From Bacteroidota bacterium (GTDB taxonomy: Bacteria; Bacteroidota; Ignavibacteria; Ignavibacteriales; Melioribacteraceae), in assembly GCA_021812745.1 (NCBI GenBank), contig JAKAMS010000061.1, positions 1-10,481 on the forward strand: a stretch of DNA of 10,481 nt, given 5' to 3'. This document shows, one piece after another, positions 1 to 6,136 of the stretch. The notes under the pieces were generated by a model. That model was given only the letters and a program-made list of their open reading frames with translations. It had not been told where the DNA came from and searched no databases. Position 1 is the stretch's first letter; every line of letters starts with the position of its first letter. The position numbers and the translations under genes are program-made.

Positions 1-1766
1 ACGATTCAAGTCCTTTCTGGAGTGCAGATGGATCAAAGCTTGGTTTCTTATCTTCCCGTTCAGCAACAGGAGCTGTAACAGGCGGTCTGTCACATACTAA
101 TGATGTCTGGTTCGTATGGCTTAAAAAGGACGATTGGGAAAAGACTAAATCAGACTGGGATGAAAAAGAAGCTCCTTCTGCAGATAAACCTGCCACAACT
201 AAAGATGAAAAGCCAAAAGATGCAGCAGCGAAGAAAGAAACACCAAAAGTTAAACCAATTCAAATTGATTTTGAAAACATTCACGAAAGAATTGTTCAAG
301 TAACAAATTTTACAGGCGATGAAAGAGATTTAACAATTTCTAAAGATGGCGAAACATTTTATTACACAGGTGAAAGCAGTAGCGCAAAAGGACGCGATCT
401 TTACAGTATTAAATGGGATGGAAAAGATCTAAAAGAAATAACTAAAGGCGGGTCTAATCCTTCCAATGTATTGATGGACCGTGACGGGAAATATCTTTAT
501 TATACAAAAAGAGAAGGGTCTCTGAGCAGACAAGATTTGAAATCAGACAAAACCGAAATGCTTCCATATTCCGCTAAAATGCAAATTAATTATCCAGCCG
601 AACGAGCGGAAGTTTTTGAAGAAGCTTGGCGCGCATTTAGAGATGGTTTTTACGATCCTCAGTTTCATGGTAAAGATTGGAATGCGTTACATGATAAGTA
701 TAAAGAACTTTGTGTTATTGCTTCAACTAACAATGATTTCAGAGATATGTTCAACAACATGCTCGGTGAAGTAAATTCGAGTCACGTTGGATTTACTGCG
801 CCGGATAGAGCAGAAACTCAAAAAGATGCAACCGGACTTCTGGGCGTTGAGTTAATGCCAACAAAAGAGGGAATGAAAGTTCTTCGTGTAATACCGAACT
901 CGCCAGCAGATAAAACATCAAGCAAACTTTTTTCGGATGATGTAATTACCGGCGTTGATGGCAATGAATACAAAAGTGATATTAACTTTTATTCTTTGAT
1001 GAATACAAAAGCCGATGAAAAAACACTATTAGAAGTAAAAAGTAAAGACGGAAAGCAAAAAGAAGTTACTATCCGCCCTGTAGCTAACGAACAACAGCTT
1101 TTGTACCAAGAGTGGGTAAAAGAAAGACAAAAATTAACGGAGAAATATTCTAACGGCAGATTGGGTTATATTCACATTCAAGGCATGAGCATGCCAAGCT
1201 TTGAAGTTTTTGAACGCGAACTAACTGCCGCTGGTTACGGAAAAGAAGGACTGCTAGTTGATGTACGCTATAACGGCGGCGGATCAACTACAGATTATCT
1301 AATGACTATATTAAATTACAAGCAGCACGCATACACAATTCCGCGCGGTGCAAGCGATAATCTTGAGCGCGACAAGAAAAAATTCCGCGGTTATTACCCT
1401 GTAGGAGAACGATTGATTTATGCAGCATGGCTAAAACCATCAATCGCACTTTGCAATGAAGGAAGTTATTCTAATGCGGAAATTTTTTCTCATGCATATA
1501 AAACCTTAGGAATTGGAAAATTGGTTGGCGTTCCAACAAACGGATCGGTTATTTCAACCGGCGGCAAAGCTTTATTGGATGGCTCTTTTGTAAGATTGCC
1601 GGGTAGAGGATGGTTTGTAAAAGCAACAGATAAGAATGAAGAGTTAGGTCCCGCAGTTCCGGATATTATCGTTCATAATTCAATTGACTGGATTGCAAAA
1701 GGAGTTGATGAACAGCTAAAAGCGGCATGCGACGAATTGTTAAAAGAGATTGACGCTAAAAAGTAA
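1..1766 (+). CDS. Tricorn-type S41 serine protease, 5'-truncated
   Basis: The frame is open from base 3 to the TAA at 1766, about 587 residues, with the true start outside the window. Family members are usually over 1000 residues. In order I see the last WD40/PD40-like propeller blades ('SPFWSADGSKLGFLSSR', then repeats up to about base 545), interrupted by a Lys/Pro/Ala-rich charged linker (about 171-258). A tricorn C1-like helical region carries the Ser-Ser-His motif (777-785). A PDZ domain follows (about 837-1085), then the S41 core with the substrate-strand region 'VDVRYNGGGST', the probable nucleophile Ser in 'GSYSNAE' (codon 1470-1472) and a probable catalytic Glu before 'PD' (1641-1643). 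By homology to tricorn, Ser-His-Glu form the active site. Family members cleave peptides; envelope location is likely but the signal peptide is not visible. The ATG at 471 is internal and not the start. Confidence 0.93.
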   Translation, partial: DSSPFWSADGSKLGFLSSRSATGAVTGGLSHTNDVWFVWLKKDDWEKTKSDWDEKEAPSADKPATTKDEKPKDAAAKKETPKVKPIQIDFENIHERIVQVTNFTGDERDLTISKDGETFYYTGESSSAKGRDLYSIKWDGKDLKEITKGGSNPSNVLMDRDGKYLYYTKREGSLSRQDLKSDKTEMLPYSAKMQINYPAERAEVFEEAWRAFRDGFYDPQFHGKDWNALHDKYKELCVIASTNNDFRDMFNNMLGEVNSSHVGFTAPDRAETQKDATGLLGVELMPTKEGMKVLRVIPNSPADKTSSKLFSDDVITGVDGNEYKSDINFYSLMNTKADEKTLLEVKSKDGKQKEVTIRPVANEQQLLYQEWVKERQKLTEKYSNGRLGYIHIQGMSMPSFEVFERELTAAGYGKEGLLVDVRYNGGGSTTDYLMTILNYKQHAYTIPRGASDNLERDKKKFRGYYPVGERLIYAAWLKPSIALCNEGSYSNAEIFSHAYKTLGIGKLVGVPTNGSVISTGGKALLDGSFVRLPGRGWFVKATDKNEELGPAVPDIIVHNSIDWIAKGVDEQLKAACDELLKEIDAKK

Positions 1767-1788
1767 AATTAATTATCCATTAGAAATG

Positions 1789-1822
1789 AATAAGGAAGGG
1801 TCTTAGACCCTTCCTTATTTTT
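1789..1822 (+). terminator. Rho-independent terminator of the tricorn-like gene
   Basis: A perfect 14-bp inverted repeat lies at 1789-1802 and 1806-1819 with a 3-nt loop (TTA). Its GC-rich core is GGAAGGGTC/GACCCTTCC and it is followed by a T-rich tract. It sits 22 bp after the stop codon. The symmetrical A-tract upstream means it could also work on the minus strand, but no minus-strand gene is visible next to it. Confidence 0.85.
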
Positions 1823-2164
1823 AAAGTGACCTGATAAATAAAAATTCTCACGCTACCGAATTACAAAAACAAAAGTAAGATGAAGTGCAGGTAATTAAGT
1901 TTCAGTTTTTTTGATGAGCTGCTTTTATTGAACAATTTGGATTCAACTCTAAAATCATTCAGCCCCAATTAATACAGAATATTACTGCTTAGACACTTTG
2001 CAAAGATCAATAATACGGCAGAAATTTGGTGCAAGGCGCTAATCGGACTGATGGTCTTTAGTCTAAAATCTGTAAAAAATAATTTTAACATAGCTTCCAT
2101 TTCATAACAATTGATTATTTTTACGAAGCATTTTAAAAACTATATTACATCCGGAGGATTTTTT
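1823..2164. other. Intergenic stretch with no gene recognised
   Basis: This AT-rich spacer of about 340 bp separates the tricorn terminator from the ferredoxin. I see no convincing ORF, RNA gene or repeat on either strand. The only feature supported here is the ferredoxin ribosome binding site at its right end. A structured RNA cannot be excluded by eye. Confidence 0.5.
2151..2158 (+). promoter_or_regulatory. Ribosome binding site that fixes the ferredoxin start
   Basis: CCGGAGGA lies 6 nt before the ATG at 2165. This is the strongest Shine-Dalgarno match in the window upstream of a real gene. It places the start at 2165 rather than at the in-frame ATG/TTG positions further upstream (2111), whose translation would read through the RBS itself. 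Confidence 0.8.
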
Positions 2165-2464
2165 ATGTCAATAATGATCACAGACGAATGCATCTCTTGC
2201 AATGCATGTGAAGCTGAATGTCCGAACACAGCTATTTACTCACCAGGTCTCTCTTATAATATTGGTGGACAAGAATACGCAGCGCTTTCAGAAGAACACA
2301 CATACATAGTTCCAGACAAATGCACAGAGTGTGTAGGATTTTATGATGAACCACAATGTATTCCTGCTTGCCCAACAGAAGCAATTATCCCAGATCCGTC
2401 ACATGTTGAAACAAAAGAACAATTGGCGGCTAAGAAGGAACATTTGGATCAAGTTGGAAGATAA
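2165..2464 (+). CDS. 2[4Fe-4S] ferredoxin, Alvin/Chlorobium type
   Basis: This 99-residue cytoplasmic electron carrier has two cluster motifs. The first, near residues 9-20, is C-x2-C-x2-C-x3-CP ('CISCNACEAECP'). The second is split, C-x2-C-x8-C-x3-CP ('CTECVGFYDEPQCIPACP'). The eight-residue spacer in the second motif, the extended linker between clusters ('GLSYNIGGQEYAALSEEH') and the charged C-terminal helix ('KEQLAAKKEHLDQ') are hallmarks of the Allochromatium/Chlorobium low-potential ferredoxins, as opposed to the compact clostridial type. It is likely to pass low-potential electrons to or from oxidoreductases; no partner gene is adjacent. It is monocistronic, with a strong RBS before it and a terminator 20 bp after it. 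I am confident of the family; the redox partner is unknown. Confidence 0.95.
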   Translation: MSIMITDECISCNACEAECPNTAIYSPGLSYNIGGQEYAALSEEHTYIVPDKCTECVGFYDEPQCIPACPTEAIIPDPSHVETKEQLAAKKEHLDQVGR

Positions 2465-2484
2465 TATTTTCCCTTTTCCAAAAG

Positions 2485-2512
2485 ACCCCGGCAGTTTGTC
2501 GGGGTTTTTTAT
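2485..2512 (+). terminator. Rho-independent terminator of the ferredoxin gene
   Basis: The stem is CCCCGGCA (2486-2493) paired with TGTCGGGG (2497-2504), with one G-U pair and a GTT loop, extended by A-T pairing outside and followed at once by TTTTTT. It begins 20 bp after the ferredoxin stop codon. Confidence 0.88.
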
Positions 2513-2570
2513 TTTAAACGGAACTATGCAGAGGTTTCTTTTTTATAAGAACCAATACGAGTGTGGTTCT

Positions 2571-3008
2571 ATGAGGTTACAAAAAATTTTTTTGTTCCTC
2601 TTCCTTTCACCGCTTGTTTTATTCTCTCAGGAAGACACTACCCTTTTGAAAAAAGAAGGATTAAATAAGCAAGTAGATAGCTCAAAGAAAAAACTTATTA
2701 TAACACCACAGATTCCCCCAAGATCGTTAATAATAAAATTGAAAGATCTAAACGAGATCAAAAAATTAAAAGAAAAATCGTTCATTATTATTGATGATAC
2801 CGCAGGTTATTCTGATGAGGAATTAGCAAGCGGTCTTTCTGAAAAAGAATTAACCGATTATAAGAAAAATAAAAAAGAGTTAAAGGAATTACTTGTTTTA
2901 CCTCCTCCCGAAGAAGAAACTTATCCCGAGGTTTCAACTATTAGAAAAATTTTGGGAGTAGCAAAAACCGCCGGTGTAATAATTATTTTAATTCTGAGTT
3001 TTTTGTGA
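2571..3008 (+). CDS. Small exported protein with C-terminal membrane helix, EEL-motif paralog 1
   Basis: I do not recognise a named family for this 145-residue protein. It has a signal peptide (residues 1-19, 'MRLQKIFLFLFLSPLVLFS') that leaves Gln at the mature N-terminus. A Lys-rich polar region follows, then a motif at residues 80-108 ('YSDEELASGLSEKEL...NKKELKELL') and a Pro/Glu patch ('LPPPEEE'). The last 19 residues are a hydrophobic helix ending at the stop codon, so it may be held by a C-terminal anchor. I chose the ATG at 2571 because it gives a normal signal peptide. The in-frame ATG at 2526 would add a polar 15-residue extension. No good Shine-Dalgarno is visible, and the start abuts a hairpin. 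Its stop overlaps the next gene by 4 nt; the two proteins are related. Confidence 0.75.
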   Translation: MRLQKIFLFLFLSPLVLFSQEDTTLLKKEGLNKQVDSSKKKLIITPQIPPRSLIIKLKDLNEIKKLKEKSFIIIDDTAGYSDEELASGLSEKELTDYKKNKKELKELLVLPPPEEETYPEVSTIRKILGVAKTAGVIIILILSFL

Positions 3009-3457
3009 AAAACTTTTGTCACATAATATTTATTTTCTTAATTGCTACTATGCCTCTCTTCTCTCAAGCCGTCAGAGACACAAGTAAAACATCTCGCCTG
3101 GAGAATAAGAACGACAGGAAACAAATTCTAAATAAAATTCCAGATGATGAAACAAATCAATTCGAATTGCCCGATGTGAATATTTTTATTCCCTTAAATC
3201 TGAGAATCTACCAGAAAGCAATTATTAATGACTATAAGGCGCCGCATAAATTTACAAGTGAAGAACTTAGCACGGGAATGGCTGATGATGAACTTATCTC
3301 ATTCGAATTAAATAAAGCAAAAACAAAAAGGATGCTGTCGGAACTTTATGGCGAAGATCTAATAGATATGAAAAAAGTTTTGGAGACTTTGGGCATTACA
3401 AAAGAACAAATAACCTGGATTGTGGCAATCCTACGATTTTTTTTACAACAACTATAA
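3005..3457 (+). CDS. Small exported protein, EEL-motif paralog 2
   Basis: This is a 150-residue protein of unknown function. It starts at GTG, which overlaps the TGA of the preceding gene as GTGA, a sign of translational coupling. Residues 1-20 form a signal peptide ('MKNFCHIIFIFLIATMPLFS') followed by Gln at the predicted mature N-terminus. Residues 83-111 ('FTSEELSTGMADDEL...NKAKTKRML') align without gaps to residues 80-108 of its neighbour with 10 identities in 29 and many conservative changes. Both proteins also end in a hydrophobic stretch after a Leu-Gly containing helix (here 'LGITKEQITWIVAILRFFLQQL'). The pair therefore looks like an old tandem duplication. The likely location is the periplasm or the periplasmic face of a membrane. 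The gene is followed by a strong terminator 43 bp downstream. Confidence 0.78.
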   Translation: MKNFCHIIFIFLIATMPLFSQAVRDTSKTSRLENKNDRKQILNKIPDDETNQFELPDVNIFIPLNLRIYQKAIINDYKAPHKFTSEELSTGMADDELISFELNKAKTKRMLSELYGEDLIDMKKVLETLGITKEQITWIVAILRFFLQQL

Positions 3458-3500
3458 TTTCTTAGGCAGGACCGACCGTTAAAAAATTAGCTCGTCAAAA

Positions 3501-3533
3501 ACCCCGGCTTTCGAGCCGGGGTGCAAGTTTTTT
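3501..3533. terminator. Strong hairpin, probably a bidirectional terminator
   Basis: A perfect 9-bp stem ACCCCGGCT/AGCCGGGGT (3501-3509, 3514-3522) closes a TTCG loop. On the plus strand the T-run comes 5 nt after the stem (3528-3533). On the minus strand the stem is followed directly by T's (the AAAAA at 3497-3501 read in reverse), which is the better terminator geometry. It closes the paralog operon and could also end a minus-strand transcript from the small ORF at 3753-3589. Confidence 0.8.
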
Positions 3534-3563
3534 AATCACTGCAACCTCCACGACAAGTAGAGA

Positions 3564-3585
3564 AGGGCTAATAACCCTTTCTTAT
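3564..3585 (+). terminator. Weak secondary hairpin
   Basis: AAGGG(CTAATAA)CCCTT followed by a pyrimidine-rich TCTTATTTATT tract lies about 40 bp after the main hairpin. The stem is only 5 bp, with one possible extra G-T pair. Its sequence resembles the GGGTC/GACCC terminator at 1789-1822. It may be a back-up terminator. Confidence 0.3.
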
Positions 3586-3588
3586 TTA

Positions 3589-3753
3589 TTATTTCGCCCC
3601 GATCCAGATAGAATGCATCACAGTGACTGGTACAATAGTCGCAAAGATGCACCAGAAATAAAATCCAAAAATTTTTGAATGGATAAAAATCGGGATTAAC
3701 GGGGGCGGGATAAATTTTCCGCAGAGCAAACAGCCGCTCATTATTTGTTTCAT
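3589..3753 (-). CDS. Possible small membrane protein, 54 residues
   Basis: An uninterrupted ATG-to-TAA frame on the minus strand encodes 54 residues beginning 'MKQIMSGCLLCGKFIPPP' and containing a long hydrophobic stretch ('FGFYFWCIFATIVPVTV') and a short basic end. The N-terminus carries a C-x2-C pair. An AAAGG sequence lies upstream of the ATG but at long spacing (about 12 nt). Support for it being real is the position: it faces the preceding gene tail to tail across a hairpin that has excellent minus-strand terminator geometry, and it fills an otherwise empty stretch of about 440 bp. No family was recognised. It could still be a chance ORF. Confidence 0.35.
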   Translation of the reverse strand: MKQIMSGCLLCGKFIPPPLIPIFIHSKIFGFYFWCIFATIVPVTVMHSIWIGAK

Positions 3754-3834
3754 CTCGTTTTTTTACCTTTATGTGGAAAGAAATCTTACTTTAACTTCTT
3801 TGAGTGAATTTTATACGAATCATTTTTAGAAAAA

Positions 3835-3864
3835 TTTACAGATTTGATGCTGAATTACTATAAT
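3835..3864 (+). promoter_or_regulatory. Sigma-70-type promoter of the lipoprotein gene
   Basis: TTTACA (3835-3840), an 18-nt spacer and a perfect TATAAT (3859-3864) predict transcription starting near 3871, about 30 nt before the ATG at 3901. This is the best promoter match I found in the window. Confidence 0.55.
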
Positions 3865-3900
3865 TGTAGTTAAGATTAACAATAAAAGTTATGGTGGAGC

Positions 3901-4395
3901 ATGTGGCGATCATTATTAATTTTATCTATACTGTTTTTTATTTCAGCTTGCACAAAGCAAGTGCCCGAAGGAGATAAAAAAAATTCCCGGTCATCGGAAG
4001 AAATTGCTGTTGAACAAACTATAATGAATTTTATAGAAGCGTATAACTCAAACGATATAGACAAAGCTGTTACTTTTTTTGAAAGTGATTACAAAGGAGT
4101 TGTTTCAGATTCCGATGATGTGGTTGGTCTCGATATGTTGAAAAATGATTTGGCTCAATATAAGAAGCAATATCCGGGTGGTAAGTGGGAGATTAAAATT
4201 GACGAGGTAAATATTTCGGGCGAATTGGCATACGTCTTCACTAGCGGTTCTTTTGTAATGCCGGATCCGATTGAAGACAAGATGAGTCCAATTTATTCAG
4301 AGCGGGCAATAAGAATTTTAAGAAAAAAGAAGAACGACGGATGGAGTATTTTCAGGTATTTGGCAACACCTACATTCAGTTACGATGACAAATAA
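3901..4395 (+). CDS. Lipoprotein with NTF2-like (SnoaL/DUF4440-type) domain
   Basis: The 164-residue protein starts with a lipoprotein signal peptide: a hydrophobic core and lipobox I-S-A-C with Cys17 as the lipidated residue. After a short polar linker ('TKQVPEGDKKNSRSS'), residues 33-155 have the NTF2-fold pattern: the helix 'EEIAVEQTIMNFIEAYNSNDIDKAVTFFESDY', a central charged stretch, and paired beta strands ('WEIKIDEVNISGELAYVFTSGSFVM', 'RAIRILRKKKNDGWSIFRYL'). Such domains bind small ligands or serve as enzymes or scaffolds; no specific activity can be assigned. The start follows GGTGGAG very closely, but an in-frame stop upstream rules out earlier starts. It stands alone after its own promoter and converges on the anti-sigma gene with a single base between the two stops. 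Confidence 0.85.
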   Translation: MWRSLLILSILFFISACTKQVPEGDKKNSRSSEEIAVEQTIMNFIEAYNSNDIDKAVTFFESDYKGVVSDSDDVVGLDMLKNDLAQYKKQYPGGKWEIKIDEVNISGELAYVFTSGSFVMPDPIEDKMSPIYSERAIRILRKKKNDGWSIFRYLATPTFSYDDK

Positions 4396-4396
4396 T

Positions 4397-5617
4397 TTAT
4401 ATCTGCCATTCTATTTCCTGCCACCAAAGATAGAGCATATTTGAATCGCCGTTTATAACGCCTGCGCGCGTTACGTTTTCCGGCGGAGGAAAATTATTTG
4501 CAATTGCCTGAAACAAAACTTGTCTCTTCAATTTTGATGTTCTGGGAATCAGTTCGAGCAAAGTGAGCATATCTTTTGGTGTGGCGGCTTCAATAATTTT
4601 TTCAATTGAATTATCTCCCGCTCCGTTATTGTCAAAATTTTTCACTTCTTCTTTTAAATTTTCCGATGCGTCTCTGCGGTAAGGCGTGCCGATTTTATAT
4701 CCATCTCGGATTTCGCAGTTGTATTCTTCATTTAAATAAACAGTTTGATTGTCATGCTGTATTTCTACAAATCCAAATTCAACAAAAATCTTTGCAATAT
4801 TATTCTCATCCATAGAAAGACTAAACTGACCGCTTCTGTCTATTACAACACAATTTCCTATATCAATTGCCAAATCCGGCATATAAGAAAAATTAACTAC
4901 TTTTATTGTTCCCTTTTGAAGGCGGATTCTATTACTGCCATCTTTTGCTTTCTCTAAAAAGAGAAGTGTGTTTTCTTCTATATCAATATTTCCAACGCTT
5001 GGGACAAGAACTGCGGCTCTAGAACTATCTTCCGTTAATAAACTTTCTCCTTGCCGAATTTTTCCGGAATAATTTTCTATGCCGTTTATTACAACCGTCC
5101 CCTTTTTCGTAATTACTTTCCACGGAGAATTATTTTTCTGAAAATCATAAATAAAATATGCCACGGCAAAAAGTACAATCGGGAGAAGAGTCAATAATAT
5201 TTTATTCCAATTAATTCCTACAGAAGGAAGTGATGGCGATATCCGTGAGATCATAATTGTTCGCGAGATCATACTTTTGCGATTAGCGCCGCGAGATTTT
5301 CTAAGTTTTCTTTCCTGTTTTGCCTGTTCTTTTTTAAGTCTTTTTAAATTTGTTACCGGCGCTATTGGCGGCTCCGGCGTTTCCTCTTTCAGACTTCTGT
5401 TTAATAATTCCGAAGAAAATGTTTCAACAATTCCTTTTGGCGGTTCAATTGTGTAAGGAAGATTTTTTAGTATGTCAAAAAAATTCCGAATCTTTTTATA
5501 CTCATTAAAACAGTTATCGCATGTGCGAAGATGAGTTTCCACCTCACGCTTCGTAAATCCGTCGAGCGTTTCATCAACAAAATCACGAAGACTAATTTTT
5601 ACTTCTTCGCAGTTCAT
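4397..5617 (-). CDS. Membrane anti-sigma factor with zinc-finger head and FecR domain
   Basis: This 406-residue protein very probably sequesters the sigma factor encoded just upstream. Residues 1-36 carry an anti-sigma zinc-binding (ZAS/zf-HC2) pattern: Cys3, then His29-x3-Cys33-x2-Cys36. A basic, Lys/Arg-rich linker (about 90-125) precedes one membrane helix (139-158), so the zinc finger should face the cytoplasm. Residues 166-310 outside the membrane form a FecR-type beta domain ('WKVITKKGTVVINGIE', 'GESLLTEDSSRAAV', 'RIRLQKGTIKV'). A helical C-terminal region ends with a PPP-x2-VTR-x-GV-x2-GD-x2-ML-x2-WW pattern (377-399). The ATG overlaps the sigma-factor TGA as ATGA, so translation is likely coupled. 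No terminator is visible after its stop. Confidence 0.9.
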   Translation of the reverse strand: MNCEEVKISLRDFVDETLDGFTKREVETHLRTCDNCFNEYKKIRNFFDILKNLPYTIEPPKGIVETFSSELLNRSLKEETPEPPIAPVTNLKRLKKEQAKQERKLRKSRGANRKSMISRTIMISRISPSLPSVGINWNKILLTLLPIVLFAVAYFIYDFQKNNSPWKVITKKGTVVINGIENYSGKIRQGESLLTEDSSRAAVLVPSVGNIDIEENTLLFLEKAKDGSNRIRLQKGTIKVVNFSYMPDLAIDIGNCVVIDRSGQFSLSMDENNIAKIFVEFGFVEIQHDNQTVYLNEEYNCEIRDGYKIGTPYRRDASENLKEEVKNFDNNGAGDNSIEKIIEAATPKDMLTLLELIPRTSKLKRQVLFQAIANNFPPPENVTRAGVINGDSNMLYLWWQEIEWQI

Positions 5618-6129
5618 ATGCTTATTTTACTCATCAAATATTCTCGTGTATTAATAAGCTTAGTTTTTATTTCATCAATTTCTAATTCTTCAAAAAAGCA
5701 TCCAATCTCCTTATAAGAGTAACCTTCAAGATCATGCAGCACAAAAATTATTCTTTCGTCTGTCTGAAGCACCATAATTAATTTTTCAAGATATTCTGAC
5801 TCTGATTTGTAATCGAACTTTTCTTTTACAGCGGAAGACTGAAATGATTTACTACGCAATTCATCAATCGAAAGTTTGATTGCTAAATTTTTTATCCATA
5901 TTGCAAAAGGAACACTTGAGTCGTAATCCCTAAAATTGTCCCACGCTTCCCAATAAGTGTTAAGAGTAATTTTCTTTGTCGCATCAAAATCAACAAGAAG
6001 TCTGTAACAAATCGTAAATATATTTTTTAGATTAATTTCACAAAGATCAAAGAAAGCCCTTTTACTTCCGCTTTTGGATGTTTCAATTAGATAGTCTACG
6101 TAATTTGTGTTTCCGGTTTTCAAATTCAC
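5614..6129 (-). CDS. Divergent ECF-type RNA polymerase sigma factor
   Basis: The 171-residue protein has the two-domain ECF layout. Sigma region 2 covers about 22-92, with 'TYWEAWDNFRDYDSSVPFAIWIKNLAIKLSIDELR' matching the usual W..A..-FD...PF..WL..IA.N...D-LR pattern. Sigma region 4 covers about 113-168 ('LQTDERIIFVLHDLEGYSYKEI'). The recognition-helix part of region 4 ('EELEIDEIKTKLINTREYL') is more acidic than usual and one residue longer than the common form, so its promoter preference may be unusual. The start is GTG at 6129, seven bases after the upstream stop, with TTAGG just before it. It ends in a 4-nt overlap with the anti-sigma gene. ECF factors direct RNA polymerase to small stress or surface regulons, often including their own operon. 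Confidence 0.85.
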   Translation of the reverse strand: MNLKTGNTNYVDYLIETSKSGSKRAFFDLCEINLKNIFTICYRLLVDFDATKKITLNTYWEAWDNFRDYDSSVPFAIWIKNLAIKLSIDELRSKSFQSSAVKEKFDYKSESEYLEKLIMVLQTDERIIFVLHDLEGYSYKEIGCFFEELEIDEIKTKLINTREYLMSKISI

Positions 6130-6136
6130 GCCTAAC

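Noticed and set aside
171..258. Lys/Pro/Ala-rich stretch in the tricorn-like protein as a possible frameshift or foreign insert
   Set aside because: The frame stays open and similar charged linkers are, as I recall, common between propeller blades in Bacteroidota members of this family.
1965..2096. Minus-strand ORF of about 43 codons in the intergenic region before the ferredoxin
   Set aside because: No ribosome binding site, no domain or membrane pattern, and a length expected by chance in AT-rich DNA.
2120..2146. TTTACG...TATATT as a ferredoxin promoter
   Set aside because: The spacer is only 15 nt and the predicted transcript would begin inside the ribosome binding site.
2111..2164. Upstream extension of the ferredoxin frame
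   Set aside because: It would translate through the strong CCGGAGGA ribosome binding site and add a non-ferredoxin leader; the ATG at 2165 is the obvious start.
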